Source of the DNA: Penium margaritaceum
Taxonomy: Eukaryota > Streptophyta > Zygnematophyceae > Desmidiales > Peniaceae
Direction: 5' to 3'
Assembly: GCA_023375785.1 (NCBI GenBank)
Contig: SZWC01000807.1
Location: forward strand, 280,725 to 344,724
DNA: 64,000 bases
In this document: one piece after another, positions 50,980-63,885 of the stretch
Numbering within the stretch: position 1 is the stretch's first letter
How the letters are laid out: the number at the start of each line of letters is the position of its first letter
Translations under genes and position numbers: made by a program
Notes under the pieces: model-generated
Told to the model about the DNA's origin: nothing
What the model saw: only the letters and a program-made list of their open reading frames with translations
Databases searched by the model: none

Positions 50980-51779
50980 GGCGTGCTCATCTTTCTTCCT
51001 GCCTTGCTTCGACCGGTCTTTTTTCTTCTTGGGACAGTTGCGCGCGTAGTGGCCCTCCTTGCCGCAGTTGAAGCACTTCCCCTTCTTGTCAACCTTCTTG
51101 GTGCCCTGTTTGGCACCCTTCCACTTGTCGCCTCGGCCTCCACGTTGAGGATGAACCGTGTAGGCTGAAGTTAATGCCGCTACACTCTCTTGACCGCCAC
51201 GCCGCATCCACTCATTGCGCACGTACTCAGCAACCTCCAGGTACTTCAGCTCGCAGAAGGCCAGTCACCAAGGACTGTGATCATGGGACTCCAACTGTCC
51301 AGCAAGGCCAGAAGGAGGATCATAGCTTGCAACTGAGAGCCGACCTCCCAACCAGTGGCCATAGACTCCGCTGCGAGCGACTCAATCTGCTGCAAGATCT
51401 CCATGATGTTGTCGCCTTCGTTTGCTCGGAGGTTGACGAGCCATTTGAAGATGAAGAGCTGACTGGCAAGATCGTTTGACAGGTAGATGGAGCAGAGTTT
51501 TGACCATGCGTGTGCGGCCAGGGTGCATCCTTGGATGTGCCCAAGTTGTGGTGGGCATAACGTGGACAAAAGGAGTGCCAACGTCTTTTTGTTGCGCTTC
51601 TTGTATGCCTCCTTCACCTCAGCCATTGCAGTCTCCGGCGGAGCACCCTCATCACCTTTTACGAGCTCAAGCACTCCCTTGTTGTCGAGGGAGACCACAA
51701 ACTGCCACCTCCACAACGCAAAGCCTGTCCCATCAAACTTAAAGACATCGCGGCTGCTCTTTTGCTCCCTGGTCGCCAT
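50980..51779 (-). mobile_element. Copia gag region
   Basis: Fossil part of the 46640-52790 element. The region begins at an ATG at 51779 (MATREQKSSR) with the UBN2-like gag start FDGTGFALWRWQF. It continues with AHAWSKLCSIYL and ends in a CCHC zinc knuckle CFNCGKEGHYARNC at 51034-51075, followed by a lysine-rich tail. It would encode the nucleocapsid part of the particle. The region is decayed. Confidence 0.88.
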
Positions 51780-51831
51780 GTCTTACTGTTGGAAGCGTGA
51801 GATCAAGCTGGCTTTGAGCCCCTTAGAGGTG

Positions 51832-51845
51832 TGGGCCCATAACCC
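51832..51845 (-). promoter_or_regulatory. Copia primer binding site, half-tRNA-iMet type
   Basis: On the minus strand GGGTTATGGGCCCA stands two bases inside the 5' LTR end. Its complement TGGGCCCATAACCC is the anticodon-arm sequence of eukaryotic initiator methionine tRNA. This is the type known from Drosophila copia, where a cleaved 5' half of the tRNA primes. Seed-plant Copia elements normally use the 3' end of the same tRNA (TGGTATCAGAGC), which is not present here. Confidence 0.8.
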
Positions 51846-51847
51846 TT

Positions 51848-52790
51848 TCTTGGCTCAGAGGGTGAGTGTGCACCCTGGAGGGCCCTAGCAGTGGCTGGTT
51901 CACACCACCAACTCTTCTTGGAGAGACTGAAACTATGGAGGCAACTAGTTCCAAGGATGGCAGAAAACTGGTCAGAGAATGAGGCAATAGGTCTGGCCTG
52001 AATTGACTGAGAATGAACTCTTGATCAATTTCCACAAGCAGTGGATTTTATAGCCACTAATCTAAGCTATCCAGAACACCAAAGCATGCCAGATTTAGAG
52101 CTTCCTAGCAGATTCTATGGCTTCTAGAGTGGCCCTTGGTAGGCTGTCCTTTTCCCACCCATGAAGGCATCTCTTCCCTCCTCTAGAAGCTTCTGCCCCT
52201 TCCTAGATTCCTCAGCTTGCTTCTAGTAGGAGGGAAGGTTTCCAGAAGACCAAAATACCTCTAGATGTTTTGTAGGACAAGTCACCCCTTCTAGAAGGTG
52301 TGCCACCTTCCTGGACCCTCACCTGGTCTTCTAGAAACTTAAAGAGGAACTCTAGAGGTTGAGCTAGCTTCCTGGCATCTATTTTCCACCTCCCTTGATG
52401 CAGGGCAGAATTTCATCTCGTGGGACTTGAACCCGGGCCCCTACCTTTAGAGGTGGAAACCATTAACCACTAAGCCACTAAGGCTTGTCTTTTTGGTGNT
52501 ACCTCTAGATGTTTTGTAGGACAAGTCACCCCTTCTAGAAGGTGTGCCACCTTCCTGGACCCTCACCTGGTCTTCTAGAAACTTAAAGAGGAACTCTAGA
52601 GGTTGAGCTAGCTTCCTGGCATCTATTTTCCACCTCCCTTGATGCAGGGCAGAATTTCATCTCGTGGGACTTGAACCCGGGCCCCTACCTTTAGAGGTGG
52701 AAACCATTAACCACTAAGCCACTAAGGCTTGTCTTTTTGGTGTTCCTTTTTGGAGTCACTCCTTCCATGGTGAGGAGAATCACTCCAACA
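51848..52790 (-). repeat. Copia 5' LTR, with an assembly-type internal duplication
   Basis: The LTR begins TGTTGG (complement 52785-52790) and ends CCAAGA (complement 51848-51853). It is 943 bp as given, but 244 bp of that is the exact repeat at the N (52499), leaving 699 bp, which matches the 698-bp 3' LTR. The TATA-like complement is at 52046-52052. The tRNA-like B-box complement is at 52424-52432 and the A-box complement at 52467-52477, both perfect to consensus; the duplicate copy lies 244 bp further right. Confidence 0.9.
52256..52742. repeat. Exact 243-bp direct duplication around a single N (52499)
   Basis: Bases 52256-52498 and 52500-52742 are the same by eye throughout, separated by one N. 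Exact identity in an element whose LTRs otherwise differ by several per cent indicates an unmerged contig overlap rather than biology. Confidence 0.9.
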
Positions 52791-52795
52791 AGCCA
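52791..52795. repeat. Target site duplication (right), AGCCA
   Basis: Exact partner of 46635-46639. The same five bases also follow the partial LTR at 1-396 (397-401). Confidence 0.9.
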
Positions 52796-54769
52796 CACTG
52801 TGCAACTACATATTGAAGGTATTTGTACTTGCTAGTCGGTAACTAGTATTCACAAACCATTATCTTCCACTCTGACCATTTGTGACTCGTGTTATGAGTT
52901 GTCGAAGTTTACCACACAAAGTGACAGTCCTTGGTCATGGTCAGTGACATATGCCTACTTTGGTTGGTCATCGTGCATGGTATCCACACAGTGCCACAAT
53001 GTATTGAAGGTCCTTGTGCTTGCTAACTGATACCTGGTGTTCCCGAACCATTGTTTCCCCCTCTGACCATTTGTGACTTGTGTTATGAGTTCCCAACATT
53101 GACCACACGCAGCGATTTTCTTGGTCAAAGGCAGTACATGTGCCTACTTTGATCAGTCGTTGTGGATGGTAGCCACACTGTGCTACTATTGATTGAAGGT
53201 CGTTGTACCTGCTAGTTGAGAACTGATATTCCCAGACCATTTTTTCCCCCTCTGCCCGTTTGTGACTCGTGTTATAGTCGATGAACGTTGACCACCCATA
53301 TTGAAATTCTCTCGTCATGGTCATTGACATATGCCTAGTTTGGTTGTCTGGTGTGCATAGTGGCAATATCGTGTCACTACGTATTGAAGTTATGTGTCCT
53401 TTCTAGTCCACACATAGGGCTCCCAAGCCATTGTCTCTCCCTCTGACCATTTGTGACTCGTGTTATGAGTTGTCAATGTTGACCACACATAGTGGACTTA
53501 TTTGGTCATACGCCGTGACGTATGCATCCTTTGATTGGTCACTGTGCGCGCTAGCCACACCGTGCCACTACATGTTGAAGGTCTTTGTACACGCTAGTTG
53601 ATAACTAGTGTTCCCAACCCATTGTTTCCCCCTCAGATCATTTTTGACTCGTGTTATGAGTTTTCAACGTTGACCACACACTATAAAATTGTTATTGTCA
53701 TGGTCAGTGACATAGGCCTACTTTGGTTTGTCATCGTACATGGCTACCACACCGTGTCAATACGTATTGACGGTCTTTTTGCTTTCTAGTTGATAGCTAG
53801 TGTTCCCAAACCACTCTTACCCCCCTATGACTATGTGAGACTCGTGTTGTGAGTTGTCAACGTTGACCACATGAAGTTCAATTCTTCGGTCATGGTCAGT
53901 GACATATGCATGCTTTGGTTGGTCCCTGTGGATGGTAGCCACATTGTGCCAAGACATATTGAAGGTGTTTATGCTTGCTAGTCAATAACTAGCATACACA
54001 AACCATCATCTTTCACTCTGACCATTAGTGACTCCTGTTATGAGTTGTCAAAGTTTACCACACATAGTGACATTCTTTGGTCATGGTCAGTGACATATGC
54101 CTACTTTGGTTGGTCATTGTGCATGGTATCCACACCGTGCCATAACTTATTGAAGGTCTTTATGCTTGCTAACTAATACCTGGTGTTCCCAAACCATTGT
54201 TTCCCCCTCTCACAATTTGTGACTTGTATTATGAGTTGTCAACGTTGACTACACACAGTGGATTTCTGTGCTCAAAGGCAGTACACATGCCTGCTTTGGT
54301 CGGTCATTGTGCATGGTAGCCACACTGTGCTACTACTCATTGAAATATGTTGTACTTGCTATTTAAGAAATGATTTTCCCAGACCATTGTTTCCCCCTCT
54401 GACCGTTTGTAACTCGTTTTATGGTTGGTGAACGTTGACCATTCATATTGAATTTGTTCCGTTATGGTCAGTGACATATGCTTAGTTTGGTTGTTTGGTG
54501 AGCATAGTAGTCATGCCGTGCCACTACCTATTGAAGTTCTTTATCCCTTCTAATCGATACACATGGTTCCCAGACCATTGTCTCTCCCTCTGACCATTTG
54601 CGACTCGTGTTATGAATTGTCAATGTTGACCACACATCGTGGACTTCTTTGGTCATACACAGTGACGCATGCATCCTTTGGTCGGTCAATGTGCACACTA
54701 GCCATACCGTTCCACTACTTGTTGAAGGTATTTGTACTTGCTAGTTGCTAACTAGTGTTCCCAACCCAT

Positions 54770-54900
54770 TGTTTCCCCCTCTGGCCATTTGTGACTCGTG
54801 TTATGAGTTTTCAACGTTGACCACGCACTGTGAGATTTACCTTGCCGTGTCACTACATATTGAAGTTCTTTGTGCTTTCTAGTTGATAGCTAGTGTTCCC
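54770..54900. repeat. Internally deleted E monomer
   Basis: The E monomer passes from cactgtgagatt directly to taccttgccgtgtcac near 54832-54842, losing about 55 bases of the middle. This explains the short 1,093-bp HOR 53993-55086. The paralogous E monomer in block 1 (from about 2360) is complete, so this deletion postdates the large duplication. Confidence 0.65.
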
Positions 54901-56411
54901 AAACCATTGGTACCCCCCTATGACTATCTGTGACTCGTTTCGTGAGTTGTCAACATTGACCACATGAAGTGATATTCTTTGGTCATGGTCAGTGACATAT
55001 GCATACTTTGGTTGGTCACTGTGCATAGTAGCCGCACGGTGCCACTACATGCTGAAGGTATTTGTACTTGCTAGTCGATAACTAGTATTCACAAACCAAC
55101 ATCTTCCACTCTGACCATTCTTGACTCGTGTTATGAGTTGTCAAAGTTTACCGCACATAGTGACATTGTTTGGTCATGGTCAGCGACATATGCCTACTTT
55201 GGTTGGTCATCGTGCATGGTATCCACACCGTGCCACAATTTGTTGAAGACCCTTGTGTTTGATAACTGATACCTGGTGTTCCCAAACCATTGCTTCACCC
55301 TCTGACCATTTGTACCTTGTATCATGAGTTGTCAGTGTTGACCACACATAACGGATTTGTTTGAACAAAGGTAGTACACATGCCTACTTTGGTTGGTCAT
55401 TGTGCATGGTAGCCACATCGTGCTACTACTGATGGAAGGTCATTCTACTTGCTAGTTGAGAACTGATATTCCAAGACCATTGTTTCCCCCTCTGACATTT
55501 GTGACTTGTGTTATGGTTGATGAACGTTGACCACCCATACTGAAATTCTTTGATCATGGTGACTGACATGTGCCTAGTTTGGTTGTTGGGTGTGCATAGT
55601 AGCCACACCGTGTCACTGCGTATTCAAGTTTTTTTTCCTTTCTACTCGATACAGGTGGTTCCCAAACCATTGTCTCTCCCTCTGAACATTTGTGACTTGT
55701 GTTATGAGTTGTCAATGATGACCACACATAGTCGACTTCTTTCTTCATAGTCAGTGACGTATGCATCCTCTGATTGGTCATTGTGTATGCTAGCCACACC
55801 ATGCCACTACCTGTTGAAGGTCTTTGTACTTGCTAGTTGATAACTAGTGTTCCGAACCCATTGTTCCCCCTCTGGCCATTTGTGACTCGTGTTATGAGTT
55901 TTCAACATTGACCACACACTGTGGTCATGGTTAGTGACATATGCCTACTTTGATTTGTCACTATACATAGTTACCACACGGTATCACTACATATTGAAGG
56001 CCTTTGTGCTTTCTAGTTGATAGCTAGTCCTTCCATACCATTGTTAGCCCCCTCTGACTATCTGTGACTCGTGTTGTGAGTCGTCAAAGTTGACCACATG
56101 AAGTGAAATTCTTTGGTCGTAGTCAGTGACATATGCACTCTTTGGTTGGTCACTTTGCATGGTAGCCACACTTTGGCACTACATATTGAAAGTATTTGTA
56201 CTTGCTAGTAGGTAACTAGTATTCACAAACCATTATCTTCCACTCTGACCATTGGTGACTCGTGTTATGTGTTGTCAATGTTTACCACACAAAGTGACAT
56301 TCTTTCGTCATGGTCAGTGACATATGCGTACTTTGCGTGGTCATCGTGCATGGTATCCACACCGTGCTACAACGTATTGAAGGTCCTTGTGCTTGCTAGT
56401 TAAAACCTGGT

Positions 56412-56603
56412 GTTCCCAATTCATTTTTTCCCCCTCCGAACATCTGTGACTTGTATTATGAGTTGTCAATGTCGACCACACACTGTGAAATTCTTTTGGT
56501 CATGGTCAGTGACATATGCCTACTTTAGTTTGTCACTGTACATTGCTACCACGCCATGTCACTACGTATTGAAGGTCTGTGTGCTTTCTAGTTGATAGCT
56601 AGT
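56412..56603. repeat. Hybrid monomer (B front, E back)
   Basis: This is the counterpart of the hybrid at 4072-4263. Its B front carries the ctccgaacatctgtg variant, and the E back has cacactgtgaaattcttttg. It is followed by an F monomer and the A mark at 56792. Confidence 0.7.
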
Positions 56604-59600
56604 ATTCCCAAACCATTGCTCCCCTCTGAATATCAGTAAATCGTGTTGTGAGTTGTCAATGTTGACCACATGAAGTGAAATTCTTTGGTCATGGTCAGTG
56701 ACATATGAACACTTTGGTTAGTCTCTGTGCATGGTAGCAACATTGTGCCACTACATATTGAACGTATTTGTACTTGCTAGTTGATAACTAGTATTCACAA
56801 ACCATTATCTTCCACTCTAACCATTTATGACTTCTTTTATGAGTTGTCAAAGTTTACCACACATAGTGACATTCTTTGGTCATGGTAGGTGACATATGCC
56901 TACTTTTGTTGGTCATTGTGCATGGTATCCACACCGGGCCACAAGGTATTGAAGGTCCTTGTGCTTGCTAGTTGATACCTGGTGTTTCCAAATCATTATT
57001 TCCCTCTCTGACCATCTGTGACTCGTATATTGAGTTGTCAACGTTGACCACACACAGCGGATTTCTTTTGTCAATGACAGTACATATGCCTACTTTGGTC
57101 GGTCATTGTGCATGGTAGCCACACCGTGCTACTACTGATTGAAGGTCGATCTACTTGCTAGTTGAGACCTGATTTTACCAGATCATTGTTTTCCCCTCTG
57201 ACCATTTGTGAATCTTGTCATGGGTTGTGAACATTGACCACCCATATTGAAATGCTTCGGTCATGGTCACTAACATATGCCTATTTTGGTTGTTCGGTGT
57301 CCATGGTAGCCACTCCGTGCCACTAAGTTTTGAAGTTCTTTGTCTTTTCTAGCCAATACATGTGGTTTCTAAACTATTGTCTATCCCTCTGACCATTTGT
57401 GACTCGTGTTATGAGTTTTCAATGTTGACCACTCATAGTGGACTTCTTTGGTCATGGTCAGTGACGTATGCATCCATTGGTTGGTCAGTGTACACGCTAG
57501 CCACACCGTGCCACTACTTGTTGAAGGTCCTTGTACTTGCTAGTTTATAACTAGTTTTTCCAACCCATTGTTTCCCCCTCTGACAATTTGTGACTCGTGT
57601 TACGATTTTTCAACGTTGACCAGACACAGTGAAGTTATTTTGTTTATGGTTAGCGACATATGCCTGCTTTGGTTTGTCACTGTACATGGTTACCACACCG
57701 TGTCACTACGTATGTAAGGTCTTTGTGCTTTCTAGGTGATAGCTAGTCTTTCCAAACCATTGTTACCCCCCCTCTTACTATCTGTGACCCGTGTTGTGAG
57801 TTGTCAGCGTTGACTACATGAAGTGAAATTCTTTGGTCATGGTCAGTGACATATTCATACTTTGGTTGGTTACTGTGCATGGTAGCCACACTGTGCAACT
57901 ACATAGTGAAGGTAGTTGTACTTGCTAGTTGATAACTAGTATTCACAAACCATTATCTTCCACTCTGACCATTTGTGACTCGTGTTATGAGTTCTCAAGT
58001 TTTACCACTCCTAGTGACATTCTTTGGTCATGGTCAGTGACATATGGCTTCTTTGGTTGGTCATCGTGCATGGTATCCACACCGTACCACAAATTATTGA
58101 AGGTCATTGTGCTTGCTAACTGATACCTAGTGTTTGCAAACCATTTCTTCCCCCTCTGACTATTTGTGACTCGTATTATGAGTTGTCAACGTTGACCGCA
58201 CACAGCGGATTCCTTTGGTCAAAGGCAGTACACATGCCTCCTTTTGTCAGTCGTTGTGCACGGTAGCCACACCGTGCTACTACTGATTGAAGGTCGTTGT
58301 ACTTGCTATTTGAGAAATGATATTCCCATACCATTGTTTCCCCCTCTTATTGTTTGTGGCTCGTGTTATGGTTGGTGAACATTGACCATTCATATTGAAA
58401 TTCTTTAGTCATGGTCAGTGACATATGCTTAGTTTCGTTGTTTGGAGTGCATGGTAGTCACATCGTGCCACTACGTATTCAAGTTCTTTGTCCTTTCTAG
58501 TTGATACATATGGTTCCCAAACCATTGTCTCTCCCTCTGACCATTTGTGACCCGCGTGATAAGTTGTCAATGTTGACCACACTTCTTCTTTGGTCATAGT
58601 CAGTGATGTATGCATCCTTCGGTCGGTCAATGGGCACGCTACCCACACCGTGCCACTACCTGTTGAAGGTATTTGTACTTGCTAGTTGATAACTAGAGTT
58701 CCCAAAAAACTGTTTCCCCCTCTGGCCATTTGTGACTCGTGTTATGAGTTTTTTAACGTTGACCACACACAGTGAAATTCTTTGTCATGGTTAGTGACAC
58801 ATGCCTACTCTGGTTTGTCACTGTACATGGTTACCACGCGGTATCACTACGCATTGAAGGTCTTTGTGCTTTCTAGTTGATAGCTAGTCTTCTCAAACCA
58901 TTGTTACCCCGCCTTTAACTATCTGTGTCTCGTGTTGTGTGTGGTCAACGTTGACCACATGAAGTGAAATTCTTTGGTCATGGTCAGTGACACATGCATA
59001 CGTTGGTTGGTCACTGTGCAACTACATATTAAAGGTTTTTTTACTTGCTAGTTAATAACTAGTATTCACAAACCATTATCTTCCACTTTGACCATTTGTG
59101 ACTCGTGTTATGAGTTGTCAAAGTTTACCACAGATAGTGACATTCTTTGGTCATAGTCAGTGACATATGCCTAGTTTGGTTGGTCAGCGTGCATGGTATC
59201 CACACCGTACCACAACTTATTGAAGGTCCTTGTGCTTGCTAACTGATACCTGGTGTTCCCAAACCATTGTTTCCCCCTCTGATATTTGTGACTCGTATCA
59301 TGAGTTGCCAACGTTGACCACACACATCGGATTTCTTTTGTCAAAGGCAGTACATGTGCCTAGTTTGGTCGGTCATTGTGCATGGTAGCCACACCATGCT
59401 TCTACTGATTGAAGGTCGTTCTACTTGCTAGTTCAGAATTGATATTCCCAGACAATTGTTTCCCCTCCTGACCGTTTGTGACTCATGTTATGGTTGGTGA
59501 ACGTTGACCACCCATATTGAATTATTTTGGTCATGGTCACTGCCGTATGCCTAGTTTGGTTGTCTCGTGTGCATAGTAGCCATACCGTGCCACTATGTAT

Positions 59601-62600
59601 TAAAGTTATTTGTCCTTTCTAGTTGATACATAGGGTTTCCAAACCAATGTATCTCCCTCAGACCATTTGTGACTCGTGTTACGAGTTGTCAATGTCCACC
59701 ACAAATGGTGGACTTCTTCGGTCATAGTCATTAATGTATGCATCATTTGATTGGTCATTGTGCATGGTAACCACACCGTGCCACTATTTGTTGAAGGTCT
59801 TTGTACTTGCTAGTTGATAACTAGTGTTCCCAACCCATTGTTTCCCCCTCTGACCATTTGTCTCTTGTGTTATGAGTTTTGAACGTTGACCACACACTGT
59901 GAAATTTGTTTTGTCATGGTTAATGACATATGCCTACTTTAGTTTGTCACTGTACATGGTTATTACACCATGTCACTACGTACTGAAGGTCTTTGTGTTT
60001 TCTAGTTGATCGCTAGTCTTCCCAAACCATTGTTACTCCCCTTTGACTATCTATGACTCGTGTTGTGAGTTGTCAACCTTGAGCACATGAAGTAAAGTTT
60101 TTTCTTCAAGGTCAGTGACATATGCATACTTTGCTTGGTCATTGTGCATGGTAGCCACACTATGCCACTACATATTGAAGGTATTCATACTTGCTAGTCG
60201 ATAATTAGTATTCACAAACCATTATCTTCCACTCTGACCATTTGTGCCTCGTGTTCTGAGTTGTCAAAGTTTACCACACATAGTGACATTCTTTGGTCAT
60301 GGTCAGTGACATATGCCTACTTTGGTTGGTCATCGTTTATGGTATCCACACCGTGCTACAACAAATTGAAGGTCCTTGTGCTTGCTAGTTGATACCTGGT
60401 GTTCCCAAACCATTGTTTTGACCTGTGAACATCTGTGACTCGTATTATGAGTTTTCAACGTTGACCACACACAGCGGATTTCTTTGGTGAAAGGCAGTAC
60501 ATATGCCTACTTTCGTCCAGCATTGTGCATGGTAGCCACACCGTGCTACTACGAACTGAAGGTTGTTGTACTTGCTGGTTGATAAGTGATATTCCGAGAC
60601 CATTGTTTCCCCCTCCGACCATTTGTGACTTGTGTTATGGGTTGTGAACGTTGATTACAAATTCAAAAATTCTCCGGTAATGGTCAATGACATATGCCTA
60701 GTTTGGTTGTCCGGTCTGCATAGTAGCCACACCATGCTACTACGTATTGAAGTTTTTTGTCCTGTCTAGTCGATACATGTGGCTCCCAAACCATTGTCTA
60801 TCTTTCCGACCATTTGTGACTCGTGTTATCAGTTGTCAATATTGACCACACATAGTGGACTTCTTTGGTCATAGTCAGTGACGTATGCATCCTTAAGTTG
60901 GTCACTGTGTACGCTAGCCACACCATGCCACTACTTGTTAAAGGTCTTTGTACTTGCTAGTTGATAACTAGTGTTCACAACCCATTGTTTCCCCCTCTGA
61001 CCATTTGTGACTCGTGTTATGAGTTTTCAACATTGACCACTCGCTGTGAAATTCTTTTGGTCATGGTTAGTGACATATGCCTACTGTGGGTTGTCACTGT
61101 AGATGGTTACCACACCGTGTCACTACATGTTGAAGGTATTTGTCCATTCTAGTTGATAGCTAGTACTCCCAAACCATTGTTACCCCTCTCTGACTAACTG
61201 AGACTTGTGTTGTGAGTTTTCAACGTTGACCACGTGAAGTGAAATTCTTTGGTCATGGTAGTGACATATGCATACTTTGGTTGGTCACTGTGCATGATAG
61301 CCACACTGTGCCTCTACATATTGAAGGTGTTTGTACTTGCTAGTCGATAACTAGTATTCACAAACTATTATCTTCCACTCTGACCATTTGTGACTTGTGT
61401 TATGAGTTGTCAAAGTTTACCACACATAGTGGTATTGTTTGGTCATGGTCAGTGACATATGCCTACTTTGGTTGGTCATCATGCATGGTATCCATACCGT
61501 GCTACAACTTATTGAAGGTCCTTGTGCTTGCTAACCAATACCTAGTGTTCCCAAACCATGGCTTCCCACTTAGACCATTTGTGCCTTGTATTATGAGTTG
61601 TCAACGTTAACCACACACATTGGATTTCTTTGGTCAAAGGCAGTACATACGCCTACTTTGGTCGGTCATTGTGCATGGTAGCCACACTGTGCTACTACTG
61701 ATTGAAGGTCTTTGTACTTGCTAGTTGAGAACTGATATTCCCAAACCTTTTTTTCCCCCTCTGACCATTTGTGACTTGTGTTATGGTTGTTGAACGTTGA
61801 CCACCCATAGTGAAACTCTTTGGTCATGGTCAGTGACATATGCCTAGTTCGGTTGTTTGGTGTGCATAGTAGCCACTCTGTGCCACTACGTATTGAAGTT
61901 GTTTGTCCTTTCTAGTCAATGCATAGGGTTTCCAAACCATTGTCTCTCCCTCTGACCATTTGTGACTCGTGTTATGAGTTGTCAATGTTGACCGCAGTAG
62001 TGGACTTCTTTGGTCATATTCAGTGACGTATCCATCCTTTGATTGGTCGCTGTGCACGCTAGCCACACCGTGCCACTACTTGTTGAAGGCCTTTGTACTT
62101 GCTACTTGATAACTAGTTTTCCCATCCCATTGTTTCCCACTCCGACCACTTATGACTCGTTTTATGAGTTTTCAACGTTGACCACACACTGTGAAATTCT
62201 TTTGGTCATGGTTAGTGACATATGCCTACTTTGGTTTGTCACTGGTTGCCATGCCGTGTTACTATGTATTGAAGGTCTTTGTGCTTTCTAGTTGACAGCT
62301 AGTCTTCCCAAATCATTGTTACCCGCCTTGACTATCTGTGACTCGTGTTGTGAGTTAACAACGTTGACCACATGAAGTGAAAATCTTTGGTCATGATCAG
62401 TGACATATGCATACTTTGGTTGGTCAATGTGTATGGTAGCCACACTGTGCCACCACATATTGAGGGTATTTGTACTTGCTAGTCAATAACTAGTATTCAC
62501 AAGCAATCATCTTCCACTCTGACCATTTGTGACTCGTGTTATGAGTTGTCAAAGTTTATTACACATATTGACATTCTTTGGTCATGGTCAGTGACATATG

Positions 62601-63464
62601 CCTCCTTTGGTTGGTCATTGTGCATGGTATCCACACAGTGCCACAACTTTTTGAAGGTCCTTGTACTTACTATTTGATACCTGGTGTTCCCAAACCCTTG
62701 TTTCCCCCTCTGACCATCTGTGACTCGTGTTATGAGCTGTCAACGTTGACCACACACAGCGGATTTCTTTGGTCAAAGGCAGTACATATGCCTATTTTGG
62801 TCGGTCATTGTGCATGGTAGCCACACCGTGCTACTACTGATTGAAGGTCGTTGTACTTGCTAGTTAAGAACTGATATTCGCAGACCATTGTTTCCCCCCT
62901 CTGACCATTTGTGACTCGTGTTATGGGTTGTGAACGTTGACCACCCATATTGAAATTCTTTGGTCATGGTCATTGACATATGCCTAGTTTGGTTGTCAAG
63001 TGTGCAAAGTAGCCACACCGTGCCTCTACGTATTGAAGTTCTCTGTCCTGTCTAGTCAATACATTTGGTTCCCAAACCATTGTCTCTCCCTCTGACCATA
63101 TGTGATTCGTGTTTTGAGTTGTCAATGTTGACCACACATAGTGACATATGCATCCTTTGATTGGTCACTGTGCACGCTAGCCACACCGTGGCACTACTTG
63201 TTGAAGGTCTTTGTACTTTCTAGTTGATAATTATTGTTCCCAACCCATTGTTGCCCCCATCTGACCATTTGTGACTCGTGTCATGAGTTTTGAACGTTGA
63301 CCACACACTATGAAATTCTTTTGGTCATGGTTAGTGACATATGCCTACTTTGGTTTGTCACTGTACATGATTACCACGCCTTGTCACTACGTATTGAAGA
63401 TCTTTGTGCTTTATAGTTGACAGCTAGTGTTCCCAAACCATTGTTACCCCCCTTTGATTATCTG

Positions 63465-63885
63465 CAAGGGTGTAACCGAGTCCAGACTCGCGAGTCTTGT
63501 CTCAGACTCAGATTCGCGAGACGAGGCCTCCTGGCAGACTCGGTCTCGCGAGTCTTTTCAAAAGTCTCACGAGTCCTGGACTCGCGAGACCATGTGACTT
63601 GGACTCATGAGACTTTTCCATATATAATGCAAAAAAAAGTGAACTATTAGGATATCAAGTCAAAACAAGCAAGTCTTAAGGCCCTCACCTTACATACTTC
63701 ATGAGATGTTATCCCAACTCTTCAAACGTCTCCACATGTCATGCTCAAATGCTTGCCATCTCTGAAGCAAAAGGTTCCACGAGTCCGGGACGAGACTGGG
63801 TCCTAGATTTGGTCTCGCAAGTCTTTATAAAGACCCGGTCTCACGAGTCTGTCTCACGAGTCCAAAAAGACTGGTTTCACCCTTA
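63465..63885. mobile_element. hAT-like nonautonomous DNA transposon (MITE), 421 bp
   Basis: This is a non-satellite insert in an F monomer. The ends CAAGGGTGTAACC and GGTTTCACCCTTA form terminal inverted repeats matching at 11 of 13 positions. The flanks ATTATCTG (63457-63464) and ACTATCTG (63886-63893) form an 8-bp target duplication with one mismatch; eight bases is the hAT length. Subterminal zones are packed with variants of the palindrome GACTCGCGAGTC: about six in the first 135 bases and four in the last 110. The AT-rich middle (63600-63760) has no coding potential. No transposase is present, so it would depend on an autonomous relative. Confidence 0.65.

Larger units (their letters stand above)
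46640..52790 (-). mobile_element. Copia LTR retrotransposon, both LTRs present, coding region decayed
   Basis: This is a Copia (Pseudoviridae-type) element on the minus strand, with gene order gag-protease-integrase-RT-RNase H, which defines Copia against Gypsy. It is 6.15 kb as assembled; about 0.52 kb of this is duplicated sequence at two single-N joins, so the underlying length is near 5.6 kb. LTRs lie at 51848-52790 (5') and 46640-47337 (3'), the primer site at 51832-51845 and the polypurine tract at 47338-47349. A perfect 5-bp target duplication is present. The two LTRs differ by roughly 8% by eye over about 330 bp, pointing to an age of millions of years under plant-like rates (inference). 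The coding region is broken, with roughly half a dozen interruptions. It is a fossil and is unlikely to be active. Confidence 0.93.
52791..63464. repeat. Satellite array block 5, a paralogue of block 1
   Basis: A marks are at 52847, 53993, 55086, 56220, 56792, 57940, 59063, 60209, 61354 and 62492. This block shares many rare variants with 397-9500: gagttcccaacattgacc, gaagttatgtgtccttt, accattagtgact, gaagacccttgtgtttg, cacttcttctttggtcat with caatgggca, and gttaacaacgttgacc. It has one extra HOR (59063/60209-61354) and a three-monomer instead of two-monomer short unit at 56220. The offset to block 1 therefore grows from 52,394 to about 53,771 bp. No gene is seen. Confidence 0.93.

Noticed and set aside
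63465-63885. Host promoter or gene end (TATATAA near 63620)
   Set aside because: The sequence is bounded by inverted repeats and an 8-bp target duplication and has no gene next to it.
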